Of a stretch of DNA of 14,471 nucleotides, positions 1-6,590 are shown piece after piece. The position numbers were made by a program, and so were the translations under genes. Origin of the DNA: Acidovorax sp. (GTDB lineage Bacteria > Pseudomonadota > Gammaproteobacteria > Burkholderiales > Burkholderiaceae_C); the NCBI GenBank assembly GCA_011620245.1, contig WOZN01000231.1, positions 1 through 14,471 of the forward strand. The letters are read 5' to 3'. The notes under the pieces are model-generated. The model saw only the letters and a program-made list of their open reading frames with translations. It made no database searches and was not told where the DNA came from. Each line of letters starts with the position of its first letter. Positions within the stretch are counted from its first letter, which is position 1.

Positions 1-90
1 AGGTGAACGCCATCGAAGCCATCAACGATAGATTTCATGCGGCCTGGCAAGGGATGCAAAGCGGTCAACTGCCGTTTTTAGGTTCAATTT
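1..90. other. Left-edge segment, no confident gene
   Basis: This segment lies beyond the 3' end of the oligopeptidase gene. Two weak reading frames cross it. On the plus strand, a frame from GTG at 3 runs to a stop at 156-158 and reads fairly protein-like at first (NAIEAINDRFHAAW), but it would overlap the oligopeptidase gene antisense. On the minus strand, an ATG at 36-38 opens a frame beginning MKSIVDGFDGVH that is still open at the edge and lacks a clear ribosome binding site. Neither can be called a gene from so little sequence. The 22-bp repeat at 66-87 is listed separately. Confidence 0.3.
66..87 (+). repeat. 22-bp repeat, left copy of an inverted pair
   Basis: The sequence begins CAACTGCCGTTTTTAGG and is matched perfectly, as the reverse complement, at 14419-14440 near the other window edge. 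The match stops sharply on both sides. In one frame each copy translates as QLPFLGS. It lies just 3' of the oligopeptidase stop codon. I see nothing that makes it a transposon end, because the DNA between the copies is housekeeping operons. It looks like a dispersed genomic repeat of unknown role. Confidence 0.75.
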
Positions 91-2124
91 TCATGATGCC
101 ATGCCCTGGTGGCGCAGCAGCGCATCCAGAGTGGGCTCGCGGCCGCGAAATGCCTTGAAGGATTCCATGGCGGGCCGGCTGCCGCCCGCCTCCAGAATGG
201 CTTGCCGGTAGCGGCGGCCCGTTTCGGTGCTGGGCAAGCCGTCGCTGCCGGCGGTTTCCTCAAAGGCCGCATAGGCATCGGCGCTGAGCACCTCGGCCCA
301 TTTGTAGCTGTAGTAGCCCGCAGCATAGCCGCCGGCAAAAATATGGCTGAAGGTGTGGGCCGTGCGGCTGAACGAGGGCGGTGGCAGCACCGACACTTCG
401 CTGCGCACCTCGGCCAGCAGGGGCATGAAGTCCTGTGCCGGATCATGGTCAGTGTGCAGCAGCATGTCGAACAGGGAAAATTCGATCTGGCGCAGCGTGG
501 CCATGCCGCTCTGGAAGTTCTTGGCGGCGGTCATCTTGTCGAACAGTTCGCGCGGCAACGGCGCGCCGGTGTTCACATGGGCGGTCATGTTGCGCAGCAC
601 ATCCCATTCCCAGCAGAAGTTTTCCATGAACTGGCTGGGCAACTCGACGGCATCCCACTCGACACCGCTGATGCCTGATACGTCGCGTTCGTTCACCTGT
701 GTCAGCATGTGGTGCAAGCCGTGGCCGAATTCGTGGAACAAGGTGATCACGTCGTCATGGGTGAGCAGCGGGGGCTTGCCCTCCACGCCTTCGGCAAAGT
801 TGCACACCAGATGCGCGACGGGGGTCTGGAGCACGCCGGTGTCGGGCCGCAGCCAGCGTGTGCGCACATCGTCCATCCAGGCGCCGCCGCGTTTGCCGGT
901 GCGGGCGGGCAGGTCGAGGTAGAACTGGCCCACCAGTTGGCCGTTGCGTTCGATGCGATAGAACTCGACCGCAGGGTGCCACACGGGCGCGCTGTCGCGG
1001 CGGATGCTGACCTCGAACAGCGTTTCGATGATCCTGAAAAGACCAGCCAACACCTTGGGTGTCGTGAAATACTGCTTGACTTCCTGCTCGCTGAAGGCGT
1101 AGCGCGCTTCCTTGAGCTTCTCGGCAAGGTAGGGCCAGTCCCAGGCCTGCGGATCGTGCAGGCCCAGCTGGCTGGCTGCGAATTCGCGCAGGTCGGCCAC
1201 GTCCTTTTCGGCATAGGGGCGGGCACGGCGCGCCAGATCCCGCAAGAAGGACACGACCTCATCGGGGGACTTGGCCATCTTGGGCACCACGGACACCTGT
1301 CCGAAATTGTCGTACCCGAGCAGGCGTGCTTCTTCGCGGCGCAGCATCAGAATTTCACGGATGAGCGCCGAATTGTCGAAGCGCCTGGCTTCACCTTCGG
1401 CCTGGTCGGAAGCGCGCGTCACATAGGCGCGGTACATCGTTTCGCGCAGGGCGCTGCGGGTGGCGAACTGCATCACCGGCAGATAGCAGGGCATCTTGAG
1501 CGTGAGCTTGTAGCCACTCTTGCCCTCCGCCTGGGCCGCCGCCAGTGCCGTTTGCTGCACGTCGGCAGGCACGCCATCGAGTTCTTGCGCCGTGGCGTAG
1601 TAGGCAAAGGCGTCGGTGGCATCGAGCGCGTTCTCACTGAATTTCTGGCTCAGCTCGGCCTGCCGTTCCTGGATCTGCGCAAAACGCTCTTTGGCGGCCC
1701 CGGTGAGCTCGGCGCCGCTGAGGACAAAATTGCGCACGGCGTTCTTGTGGGCCTGGCGTTGCTCGGGGGTCAGGGTGGCGGGGTCAATCGCCTTGTACTT
1801 GGCATACAGGCGCTCATCGGCCCCGAGGCGGGTCCAGAATTCGGTGACCCGGGGCAATGCCGCGTTGTAGGCGGCCCGCAGCTCCGGTGTGTCGGCCACA
1901 CTGTTCAGATGGCTGATGGCCCCCCAGGCGGTGCCCAGATGCTCCGTGGCGACGTCCAGCACCTTTGCAATGGCATCCCAGCGGGCCGGAAAATCGGGGG
2001 CCGTGACTGTTTCCAGGGCGGCGTTGGCCTTTTCCAGCAGCATGTCCACCGCAGGGCCCACGTCGTCGGGTGTGATCCGGTCAAACCGGGGAAGGTCGGA
2101 GAAGTCGAGGAGGGGGTTGCTCAT
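91..2124 (-). CDS. prlC: Oligopeptidase A, M3-family zinc metallopeptidase
   Basis: This is a cytosolic zinc endopeptidase of the thimet oligopeptidase family (PrlC/OpdA), which degrades short peptides, including cleaved signal peptides and proteasome-like products. The 677-residue length is normal for the family. The N-terminus MSNPLL resembles other OpdA proteins, which supports the ATG at 2124, although no clear Shine-Dalgarno is visible. The zinc site is intact: HEFGH at residues 464-468, with the third ligand probably Glu494 in the VELPSQFMENF segment. The C-terminal substrate-binding region with HTFSHIFAGGYAAGYYSYKWAE is also present. The gene follows folD by 62 bp on the same strand, so the two are probably co-transcribed. 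No signal peptide is seen. The symbol prlC (synonym opdA) is by family resemblance. Confidence 0.95.
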   Translation of the reverse strand: MSNPLLDFSDLPRFDRITPDDVGPAVDMLLEKANAALETVTAPDFPARWDAIAKVLDVATEHLGTAWGAISHLNSVADTPELRAAYNAALPRVTEFWTRLGADERLYAKYKAIDPATLTPEQRQAHKNAVRNFVLSGAELTGAAKERFAQIQERQAELSQKFSENALDATDAFAYYATAQELDGVPADVQQTALAAAQAEGKSGYKLTLKMPCYLPVMQFATRSALRETMYRAYVTRASDQAEGEARRFDNSALIREILMLRREEARLLGYDNFGQVSVVPKMAKSPDEVVSFLRDLARRARPYAEKDVADLREFAASQLGLHDPQAWDWPYLAEKLKEARYAFSEQEVKQYFTTPKVLAGLFRIIETLFEVSIRRDSAPVWHPAVEFYRIERNGQLVGQFYLDLPARTGKRGGAWMDDVRTRWLRPDTGVLQTPVAHLVCNFAEGVEGKPPLLTHDDVITLFHEFGHGLHHMLTQVNERDVSGISGVEWDAVELPSQFMENFCWEWDVLRNMTAHVNTGAPLPRELFDKMTAAKNFQSGMATLRQIEFSLFDMLLHTDHDPAQDFMPLLAEVRSEVSVLPPPSFSRTAHTFSHIFAGGYAAGYYSYKWAEVLSADAYAAFEETAGSDGLPSTETGRRYRQAILEAGGSRPAMESFKAFRGREPTLDALLRHQGMAS

Positions 2125-2136
2125 GCGATTCAGATG

Positions 2137-2150
2137 GCGCCGTGTGGCGC
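2137..2150 (-). other. Small hairpin in the folD-prlC spacer
   Basis: GCGCC at 2137-2141 and GGCGC at 2146-2150 can pair around a GTGT loop. It is a short stem with no T-tract, so it is unlikely to terminate transcription. The rest of the 62-bp spacer (2125-2186) shows no recognisable promoter. Confidence 0.3.
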
Positions 2151-2186
2151 AGGTTCAAGTTGCGAGGCCGCGATCAATGGCGGGGT

Positions 2187-3053
2187 TCAGGTGCCCGCAG
2201 CGCGCTCGGCGGCTTCCAGTGTGTTGACCAGCAGCATGGTAATGGTCATGGGGCCTACCCCTCCCGGTACAGGGGTGATCCAGCCGGCCACTTCCTTGAC
2301 ACCGCCGAAATCCACGTCGCCGCACAGCTTGCCCTCGTCGTTGCGGTTCATGCCCACGTCGATCACCACGGCGCCGGGCTTGACCATGTCGGCCGTGAGC
2401 AGGTTGCGCTTGCCCACGGCGGCGACGATCACGTCGGCCTGCAGCGTCTGGGCCTTGAGGTCGGGCGTGCGCGAGTGGCAGATGGTCACGGTGGCATCTT
2501 TTTGCAGCAGCATCAGCGCCATGGGCTTGCCCACGATGTTGCTGCGGCCAATGACCACGGCGTGCTTGCCCTGGAGGCCGTAGCCTTGGCCATCATTGAG
2601 CGATTCGAGCATCTTCATGCAGCCGTAGGGCGTGCAGGGCCAGAAGCCCGGCATGCCGGTCATGAGCGCGCCGGCGTTGGCGATGTGAAAGCCGTCCACG
2701 TCCTTGGCGGGCGAGATGGCCTCGATCACCTTCTGCGCGTCGATATGCGCGGGCAGCGGCAGCTGCACCAGGATGCCGTGGATGGCCGGGTCGTTGTTGA
2801 GGGCATCGACGCGCGCCAGCAGCTCGGCCTCGCTCAGGTCAGCCGGGTACTGCTCCAGCACCGAATGCAGTCCGGCGTCGTGACAGGCCTTGACCTTGTT
2901 GCGCACGTACACCTGGGAGGCCGGGTTGTCGCCCACCAGCACCACAGCCAGACCGGGCGTGACGCCACGGGCCTTGAGGGAGAGGGCGCGCTCGGCGACT
3001 TGGGCGCGCAGTTGGCGGGAGAGGGCGTTGCCGTCGATCAGTTGTGCGGTCAT
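2187..3053 (-). CDS. folD: FolD: methylenetetrahydrofolate dehydrogenase / cyclohydrolase
   Basis: This bifunctional cytosolic enzyme oxidises 5,10-methylene-THF to methenyl-THF with NADP and hydrolyses it to 10-formyl-THF, feeding purine and formyl-Met synthesis. At 288 residues it has the usual length. The catalytic Tyr49-xxx-Lys53 (VYVRNK) is present, as are QLPLP at 97-101, the KDVDGFH signature at 117-123, the Rossmann segment [11 protein letters not shown] at 169-179 and the family-specific [10 protein letters not shown] at 261-270. ATG at 3053 fits the family N-terminus. It has no recognisable Shine-Dalgarno, because the DNA immediately upstream is a dispersed palindromic repeat (see 3071-3117). 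prlC follows 62 bp downstream. A promoter could lie within or beyond the repeat; none is convincing. Confidence 0.97.
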   Translation of the reverse strand: MTAQLIDGNALSRQLRAQVAERALSLKARGVTPGLAVVLVGDNPASQVYVRNKVKACHDAGLHSVLEQYPADLSEAELLARVDALNNDPAIHGILVQLPLPAHIDAQKVIEAISPAKDVDGFHIANAGALMTGMPGFWPCTPYGCMKMLESLNDGQGYGLQGKHAVVIGRSNIVGKPMALMLLQKDATVTICHSRTPDLKAQTLQADVIVAAVGKRNLLTADMVKPGAVVIDVGMNRNDEGKLCGDVDFGGVKEVAGWITPVPGGVGPMTITMLLVNTLEAAERAAGT

Positions 3054-3070
3054 GTCAGAAAATACAGGTC

Positions 3071-3117
3071 AAATTGGCCTGTAGCGCTTTATCCATAAGC
3101 GCTACATGCTATGAAAT
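3071..3117 (+). repeat. Dispersed palindromic repeat upstream of folD
   Basis: The core is a perfect 9-bp inverted repeat, GTAGCGCTT at 3081-3089 and AAGCGCTAC at 3097-3105, around a 7-base loop. It is embedded in a longer pattern: AAATTGGCC (3071), AGCGC (3083), AAGCGC (3097), GCTAT (3108) and GAAAT (3113). The same ordered blocks, with spacing conserved to within one base, recur inside aceF at 9692-9738. The AAGCGC-N5-GCTAT part also recurs inside lpdA. A second short inverted repeat follows: AGTCATG 3118-3124 with CATGACT 3133-3139. The element resembles palindromic repeats I remember as common in Comamonadaceae genomes; that family identity is unverified. Confidence 0.7.
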
Positions 3118-3142
3118 AGTCATGAAAATAGCCATGACTTAC

Positions 3143-3182
3143 GCAAAACAGGCCCAGGCAAGCCGCCTGCCACAAAGGCAGG
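3143..3182 (-). terminator. Possible weak terminator after the two-component operon
   Basis: Read on the minus strand, CCTGCC-TTTGT-GGCAGG (3182 to 3166) forms a 6-bp stem. An alternative stem, CAGGC-GGCTT-GCCTG, follows, then GGCCTG and a short TTTT run. It lies about 65 bp past the response-regulator stop. The T-tract is short and offset, so termination here is only plausible. The remainder of 3054-3245 holds the repeat and no gene. Confidence 0.35.
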
Positions 3183-3245
3183 TACCGTTGGGGCATCCTT
3201 GTTTGCATCAGTCCCAATAGTGAAAGGTGAAAGTGAAGTGGGCAA

Positions 3246-3872
3246 TCAACCCTTGAGGGCGTTCTGGCCCAGTGCAATCTTGAGCAGATCGGCAACGGTG
3301 TTGGCGTTGAGCTTTTCCATGATGTTGGCGCGATGCGCTTCCACCGTCTTGATGCTGATGCCCAGGTCGTCGGCGACCTGCTTGTTCAGGCGGCCGGCGA
3401 CGATGCGCTCGAGCACCTGGGCTTCGCGGCCCGTCAGCTTGGACAACAGCGCGTCGCGGCTGGCGGCCTGCTGGTAGCCGGCAAAGGCTTCGCGGGCATG
3501 GTCCAGCATGCGTTCCACCAGCCCGACGAGTTCTTCTTCATCAAAAGGCTTCTGGATGAAATCGAGCGCACCTTTTTTCATGGTGTTGACGGCCATCGGC
3601 ACGTCGCCGTGGCCGGTGACGAACACGATGGGCAAGAGCGACTTGCGTTCGATCAGCCGGTCCTGAAGCTCCAGCCCTGTCATGCCACCCATGCGGATGT
3701 CCACGATCAGGCAGGCCACCTCGTGCGGGTCGTAGCGCGAGAGAAAGGTTTCGGCCGAATCAAAGCTGCGCACCCGGTAGTCCTTGCCCTCCAACAGCCA
3801 CTGCAGCGAGTCGCGAACTGCCTCGTCGTCGTCCACTACGTAAACGGTGCCTTTTTTCGGAATCAAACTCAT
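3246..3872 (-). CDS. FixJ/NarL-type response regulator
   Basis: This is a 208-residue DNA-binding response regulator, presumed partner of the overlapping kinase gene. The receiver domain (about 8-125) has the acidic pocket D14-D16, the phospho-acceptor Asp58 (IVDIR), Thr86 and Lys108 (QKPF). The C-terminal LuxR-type helix-turn-helix (about 145-205) contains LTGREAQVLE and ISIKTVEAHRANIMEKL, typical of the FixJ/TtrR/DctR group. I chose ATG 3872 because MSLIPKKGTVYVVDDD is a complete receiver start, AAGGA lies 7 bases upstream, and it overlaps the kinase stop as ATGA. A longer frame upstream merely reads antisense-like kinase DNA. The targets are unknown; the nearby divergent pdh promoter is a natural candidate. 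Confidence 0.93.
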   Translation of the reverse strand: MSLIPKKGTVYVVDDDEAVRDSLQWLLEGKDYRVRSFDSAETFLSRYDPHEVACLIVDIRMGGMTGLELQDRLIERKSLLPIVFVTGHGDVPMAVNTMKKGALDFIQKPFDEEELVGLVERMLDHAREAFAGYQQAASRDALLSKLTGREAQVLERIVAGRLNKQVADDLGISIKTVEAHRANIMEKLNANTVADLLKIALGQNALKG

Positions 3873-6427
3873 GCAATTGTCCTTGGGGTTCGTGCATTCG
3901 CTACAGAATCTGTAGTGGCATCCACAGGCTTGGCAAGCGGAAGCCAGAAGGAGAACCGGCAACCTGTGACCTCGCTGGCATTGTAGAGGTTCTCCGCCCG
4001 CATTCGGCCGTGGTGCGATTCGACGATGCTGCGACACAGGTTCAGGCCCATGCCCATGCCTTCCTGCTTGGTGGAGAAAAAGGCCTCGAACAGGTGCTCA
4101 AGCACCTCGGGTGCCATCCCCTTGCCTGTGTCCTGCACGGAAAACTCCACCACATCGCGGTCGTCGATATGCCTGGGCACCACGCGCAGCTCCACGCTGC
4201 GGTTGGAAATGGGGCGGTTGGCCATCTGGATGGCTTCGGCCCCGTTTTTCATGAGGTTGACCAGCACCTGCTCGATGAGGATGGTGTCGGCCATCACGGG
4301 GGACAGCCGCGCGGCGATGTAGTGGGTCAGGCGCACGTTGTGGCGGCGCAGATCGATGTCGGCCAGCTCGACGGCCTCGTTCACTATCGAATGCACATCG
4401 GCCAGTGCATGATTGGGTTCGCTTTTTTTCACGAAGGCACGGATGCGCTGGATGATCTGCCCCGCGCGCTGCGCCTGGTGGGCCGTCTTTTGCAGGGCGG
4501 CAAGCAGGGCTTCTTCGGTGATCTGGCCGCTCTGGATGCGCGAGACCATGCCGCTGCAGTAATTGTTGATGGCCGTGAGCGGCTGGTTGAGCTCGTGCGC
4601 CACGCTCGATGCCATCTCGCCCATGGTGATCAGGCGGCTGACCGACTGGGCCCGCTCGGCCTGGCGCGCCGCCTGCTCCTGGGCCTGGCGGCGCAGGGTG
4701 ATGTCGGTGGCAATCACCATCTGGGCCAGGCGCCCGTCCACCCAGCTGAGGTAGCGTGAGCGCACTTCCAGCCATTTGCCCAGCCCGGGCAGGTAGATTT
4801 CGGCGTTTTCGGTGCGCGCGCTGGTCAGCGAGTCGGTGGGCAGGCCCATCAGACCGTCTTCGTCGTCCACGCCCACAGGGTTGCTGCCCGCCGCCGGCAC
4901 CACGCCCGCCTGGGCCACCAGCTGCAGGTGGCCGACGGTTTGCGAGCCAAACCACTGGCGGTAGAGCTTGTTGGCAAACAGCAGTTCCTGGCTGCCCAGC
5001 GGTGCCACCGACACCGAGGCGTCGAGCGACTCCAGCACGATGGTGAAGCGCTCGTAGGATGCCGACAGCTGTTCGCGGATGCGGTTGGGCTCGGTGATAT
5101 CGGTCATCGAAGTCATCCAGCCGGTTTGCAGGCCATGGGCGTCGATCAGCGGCGACACATACAGGCGCGCATCAAACAGCGTGCCGTTCTTGCGCCGCGC
5201 GCGGATACGAAACCCGCCCGCCACGGTTTTGCCGCTGATCTCGTCGCGCAGCTTGGCATGCAGCGTCTCATAGTCTGATTCGGGCCAGTAGGGGAAAGGG
5301 GCTGCCAGGCCCACCAGTTCGGCTGCGCTCCACCCCGTCATCTGGCAGAACGCTGCATTCACATAGGTGATGCGCCCCTCCATATCCAGCGCGCGCATGC
5401 CGGTGAGGATGGAGTTTTCCATGGCCCGGCGGAAGTTGGTTTCCACCACCAGCGCCTCTTGGGCCTGCATGCGCCTGCGGGTATGGCGCCAGGTGGCAAT
5501 CAGCATCCAGGCCGTCATGGCGCTGAGCGCGCCCACCAGCCAGAATAAGCCGTTACCCACCACGCCCAGCGATGTGCGGTAGGCCTGCGCACGCAGCACC
5601 AGACCGTTACCGACCGGCGAGACGGGCACTTCGTATTCATTGGCACCCGGGCTCCACGGCAGCAGCTGGGTGCCCGGGTTGCTGCGGCCCAGCGGCGTGC
5701 CGGCGAGCACCTGACCTTTGCCATCGAGCAGCGTGACGGCGTAGCGTGCCAGCACCTCGGTGGGGGTGCCGTAGCGCAACAGGCTGTCAATGGAATATTC
5801 CCCCAGCACCACGCCGCTGAATTTTCCCTGCTGGTTCAGGGGCACATGCAGTTGCAGCAGGGGTGTGGAGCCGCCTGGTATGGCGGTGGGCTGCGCATAC
5901 ACGGGTTGCTGGAGGTCGCGCGCCAGCTCGTAGGTGCCTGCGGTCTCGCCGGAGGCAAGCATTTCACCGGCCACGCGCAACTTGCTGCTGCCCAGCGTGG
6001 GGGCGGCATGGCTGGCGCGGATGCGCCGCTTTTCATCGATCCAGGTGATGGCCTGCAGTTCGGGGTATTGGCTGATCAGGGATTCGGCCCGGCCGACAAA
6101 TTCGGCGCGATCCAGGTCCTGATTGGACAGGTCGCGTGCAATGCGCATCAGTTGTTCCTGGCGTTCCAGCAGGCGCAGGCGCACGCGTTGCTGGGCGTAT
6201 TCCACATCGCGCTTGAGGGCTTCGTGTTCGCGCTCTATTTCCTCGGCCCGCAGATACCAGAAGGCTGTCACGATGGCCGCCATGAACAGCAGCACGGCGG
6301 CCAGGGGCGCCAGTGCCGCAAACCGGTCCTGGCGGGCGGGTGAGAGGCCGCGCCACCATCTGCGCCACCCATGCGCCTGGGGGGGCATGGGTGTCGCTGG
6401 CGCGGCGGTGGCGGGGGTTTGGTCCAT
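3869..6427 (-). CDS. Membrane sensor histidine kinase with Cache-like and PAS domains
   Basis: This 852-residue kinase probably senses an extracytoplasmic small molecule and phosphorylates the regulator encoded downstream. Order of parts: cytoplasmic N-terminus; membrane segment about 37-58; roughly 230-residue periplasmic domain with a Cache-like pattern; second membrane segment about 291-313; PAS domain about 330-445 (ITYVNAAFCQMTGW); a degenerate second PAS about 455-580; HisKA with His611 (AHELNQPLTAINNY); HATPase with N724, D766TGKG and the GMGMGL loop at 790-795. This layout is like DctB/FixL-group kinases. No heme-binding PAS signature is seen, so oxygen sensing should not be assumed. 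ATG 6427 gives a sensible N-terminus, but it has no obvious Shine-Dalgarno; in-frame starts exist upstream to 6496. The stop overlaps the regulator start by 4 bp. Confidence 0.93.
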   Translation of the reverse strand: MDQTPATAAPATPMPPQAHGWRRWWRGLSPARQDRFAALAPLAAVLLFMAAIVTAFWYLRAEEIEREHEALKRDVEYAQQRVRLRLLERQEQLMRIARDLSNQDLDRAEFVGRAESLISQYPELQAITWIDEKRRIRASHAAPTLGSSKLRVAGEMLASGETAGTYELARDLQQPVYAQPTAIPGGSTPLLQLHVPLNQQGKFSGVVLGEYSIDSLLRYGTPTEVLARYAVTLLDGKGQVLAGTPLGRSNPGTQLLPWSPGANEYEVPVSPVGNGLVLRAQAYRTSLGVVGNGLFWLVGALSAMTAWMLIATWRHTRRRMQAQEALVVETNFRRAMENSILTGMRALDMEGRITYVNAAFCQMTGWSAAELVGLAAPFPYWPESDYETLHAKLRDEISGKTVAGGFRIRARRKNGTLFDARLYVSPLIDAHGLQTGWMTSMTDITEPNRIREQLSASYERFTIVLESLDASVSVAPLGSQELLFANKLYRQWFGSQTVGHLQLVAQAGVVPAAGSNPVGVDDEDGLMGLPTDSLTSARTENAEIYLPGLGKWLEVRSRYLSWVDGRLAQMVIATDITLRRQAQEQAARQAERAQSVSRLITMGEMASSVAHELNQPLTAINNYCSGMVSRIQSGQITEEALLAALQKTAHQAQRAGQIIQRIRAFVKKSEPNHALADVHSIVNEAVELADIDLRRHNVRLTHYIAARLSPVMADTILIEQVLVNLMKNGAEAIQMANRPISNRSVELRVVPRHIDDRDVVEFSVQDTGKGMAPEVLEHLFEAFFSTKQEGMGMGLNLCRSIVESHHGRMRAENLYNASEVTGCRFSFWLPLAKPVDATTDSVANARTPRTIA

Positions 6428-6469
6428 ATGGCAAGTGTAGAGGAGGGGTGGGCTTATGCCTTGTGCCTT

Positions 6470-6483
6470 GCATGTGCACATGC
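6470..6483. promoter_or_regulatory. Perfect 14-bp palindrome, candidate operator
   Basis: GCATGTGCACATGC is a perfect palindrome located 43 bp upstream of the kinase start and 107 bp upstream of the aceE start. Such symmetry suits a dimeric regulator. Which protein binds is unknown; the FixJ-type regulator of this locus is one candidate. Confidence 0.45.
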
Positions 6484-6490
6484 GGCAATA

Positions 6491-6510
6491 TTTCATTATG
6501 CAAAATGAAA
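6491..6510. promoter_or_regulatory. TTTCATT-N6-AATGAAA inverted repeat, candidate operator
   Basis: Two perfect 7-bp arms (6491-6497 and 6504-6510) flank a 6-base centre, giving about two helical turns in all. It lies just downstream of the minus-strand TATAAT, where a bound protein could block kinase transcription or act on the aceE promoter. The site does not match any operator I know well. Confidence 0.45.
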
Positions 6511-6590
6511 AAGCACTATTTGAAATTATAAAAAATATGCGAAACTAGGCCCAACGTACCAAATTGCAGCCCTATATGCAGGAGACAAGC

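Larger units (their letters stand above)
6428..6590. promoter_or_regulatory. Divergent control region, kinase operon versus pdh operon
   Basis: This 163-bp gap between the divergent genes is the most A/T-rich stretch outside the right edge, especially 6485-6550. On the minus strand it holds a perfect TATAAT (6530 down to 6525) with only a weak TTGGGC 18 bases upstream, which is a candidate kinase promoter. On the plus strand there is TTGAAA at 6520-6525 but no convincing -10 partner. GGAGA at 6581-6585 is a good ribosome binding site for aceE. Two inverted repeats, listed separately, lie at 6470-6483 and 6491-6510. Confidence 0.6.

Noticed and set aside
3089..3295. 68-codon minus-strand ORF between the regulator and folD
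   Set aside because: It overlaps the regulator 3' end and runs into the palindromic repeat. It has no ribosome binding site and no recognisable protein features.
3873..4037. N-terminal extension of the response regulator
   Set aside because: The extra residues (HRRIAPRPNAGG...) read out-of-frame kinase DNA. The internal ATG has a ribosome binding site and the ATGA overlap.
5100..5450. Heme-binding FixL-type oxygen sensor in the kinase PAS domain
   Set aside because: The overall kinase resembles the FixL/DctB group, but no heme-ligand histidine context is recognisable and the protein has a large periplasmic domain instead.
6428..6590. Thiamine or other riboswitch upstream of aceE
   Set aside because: The leader is short and A/T-rich and shows no recognisable conserved riboswitch core.
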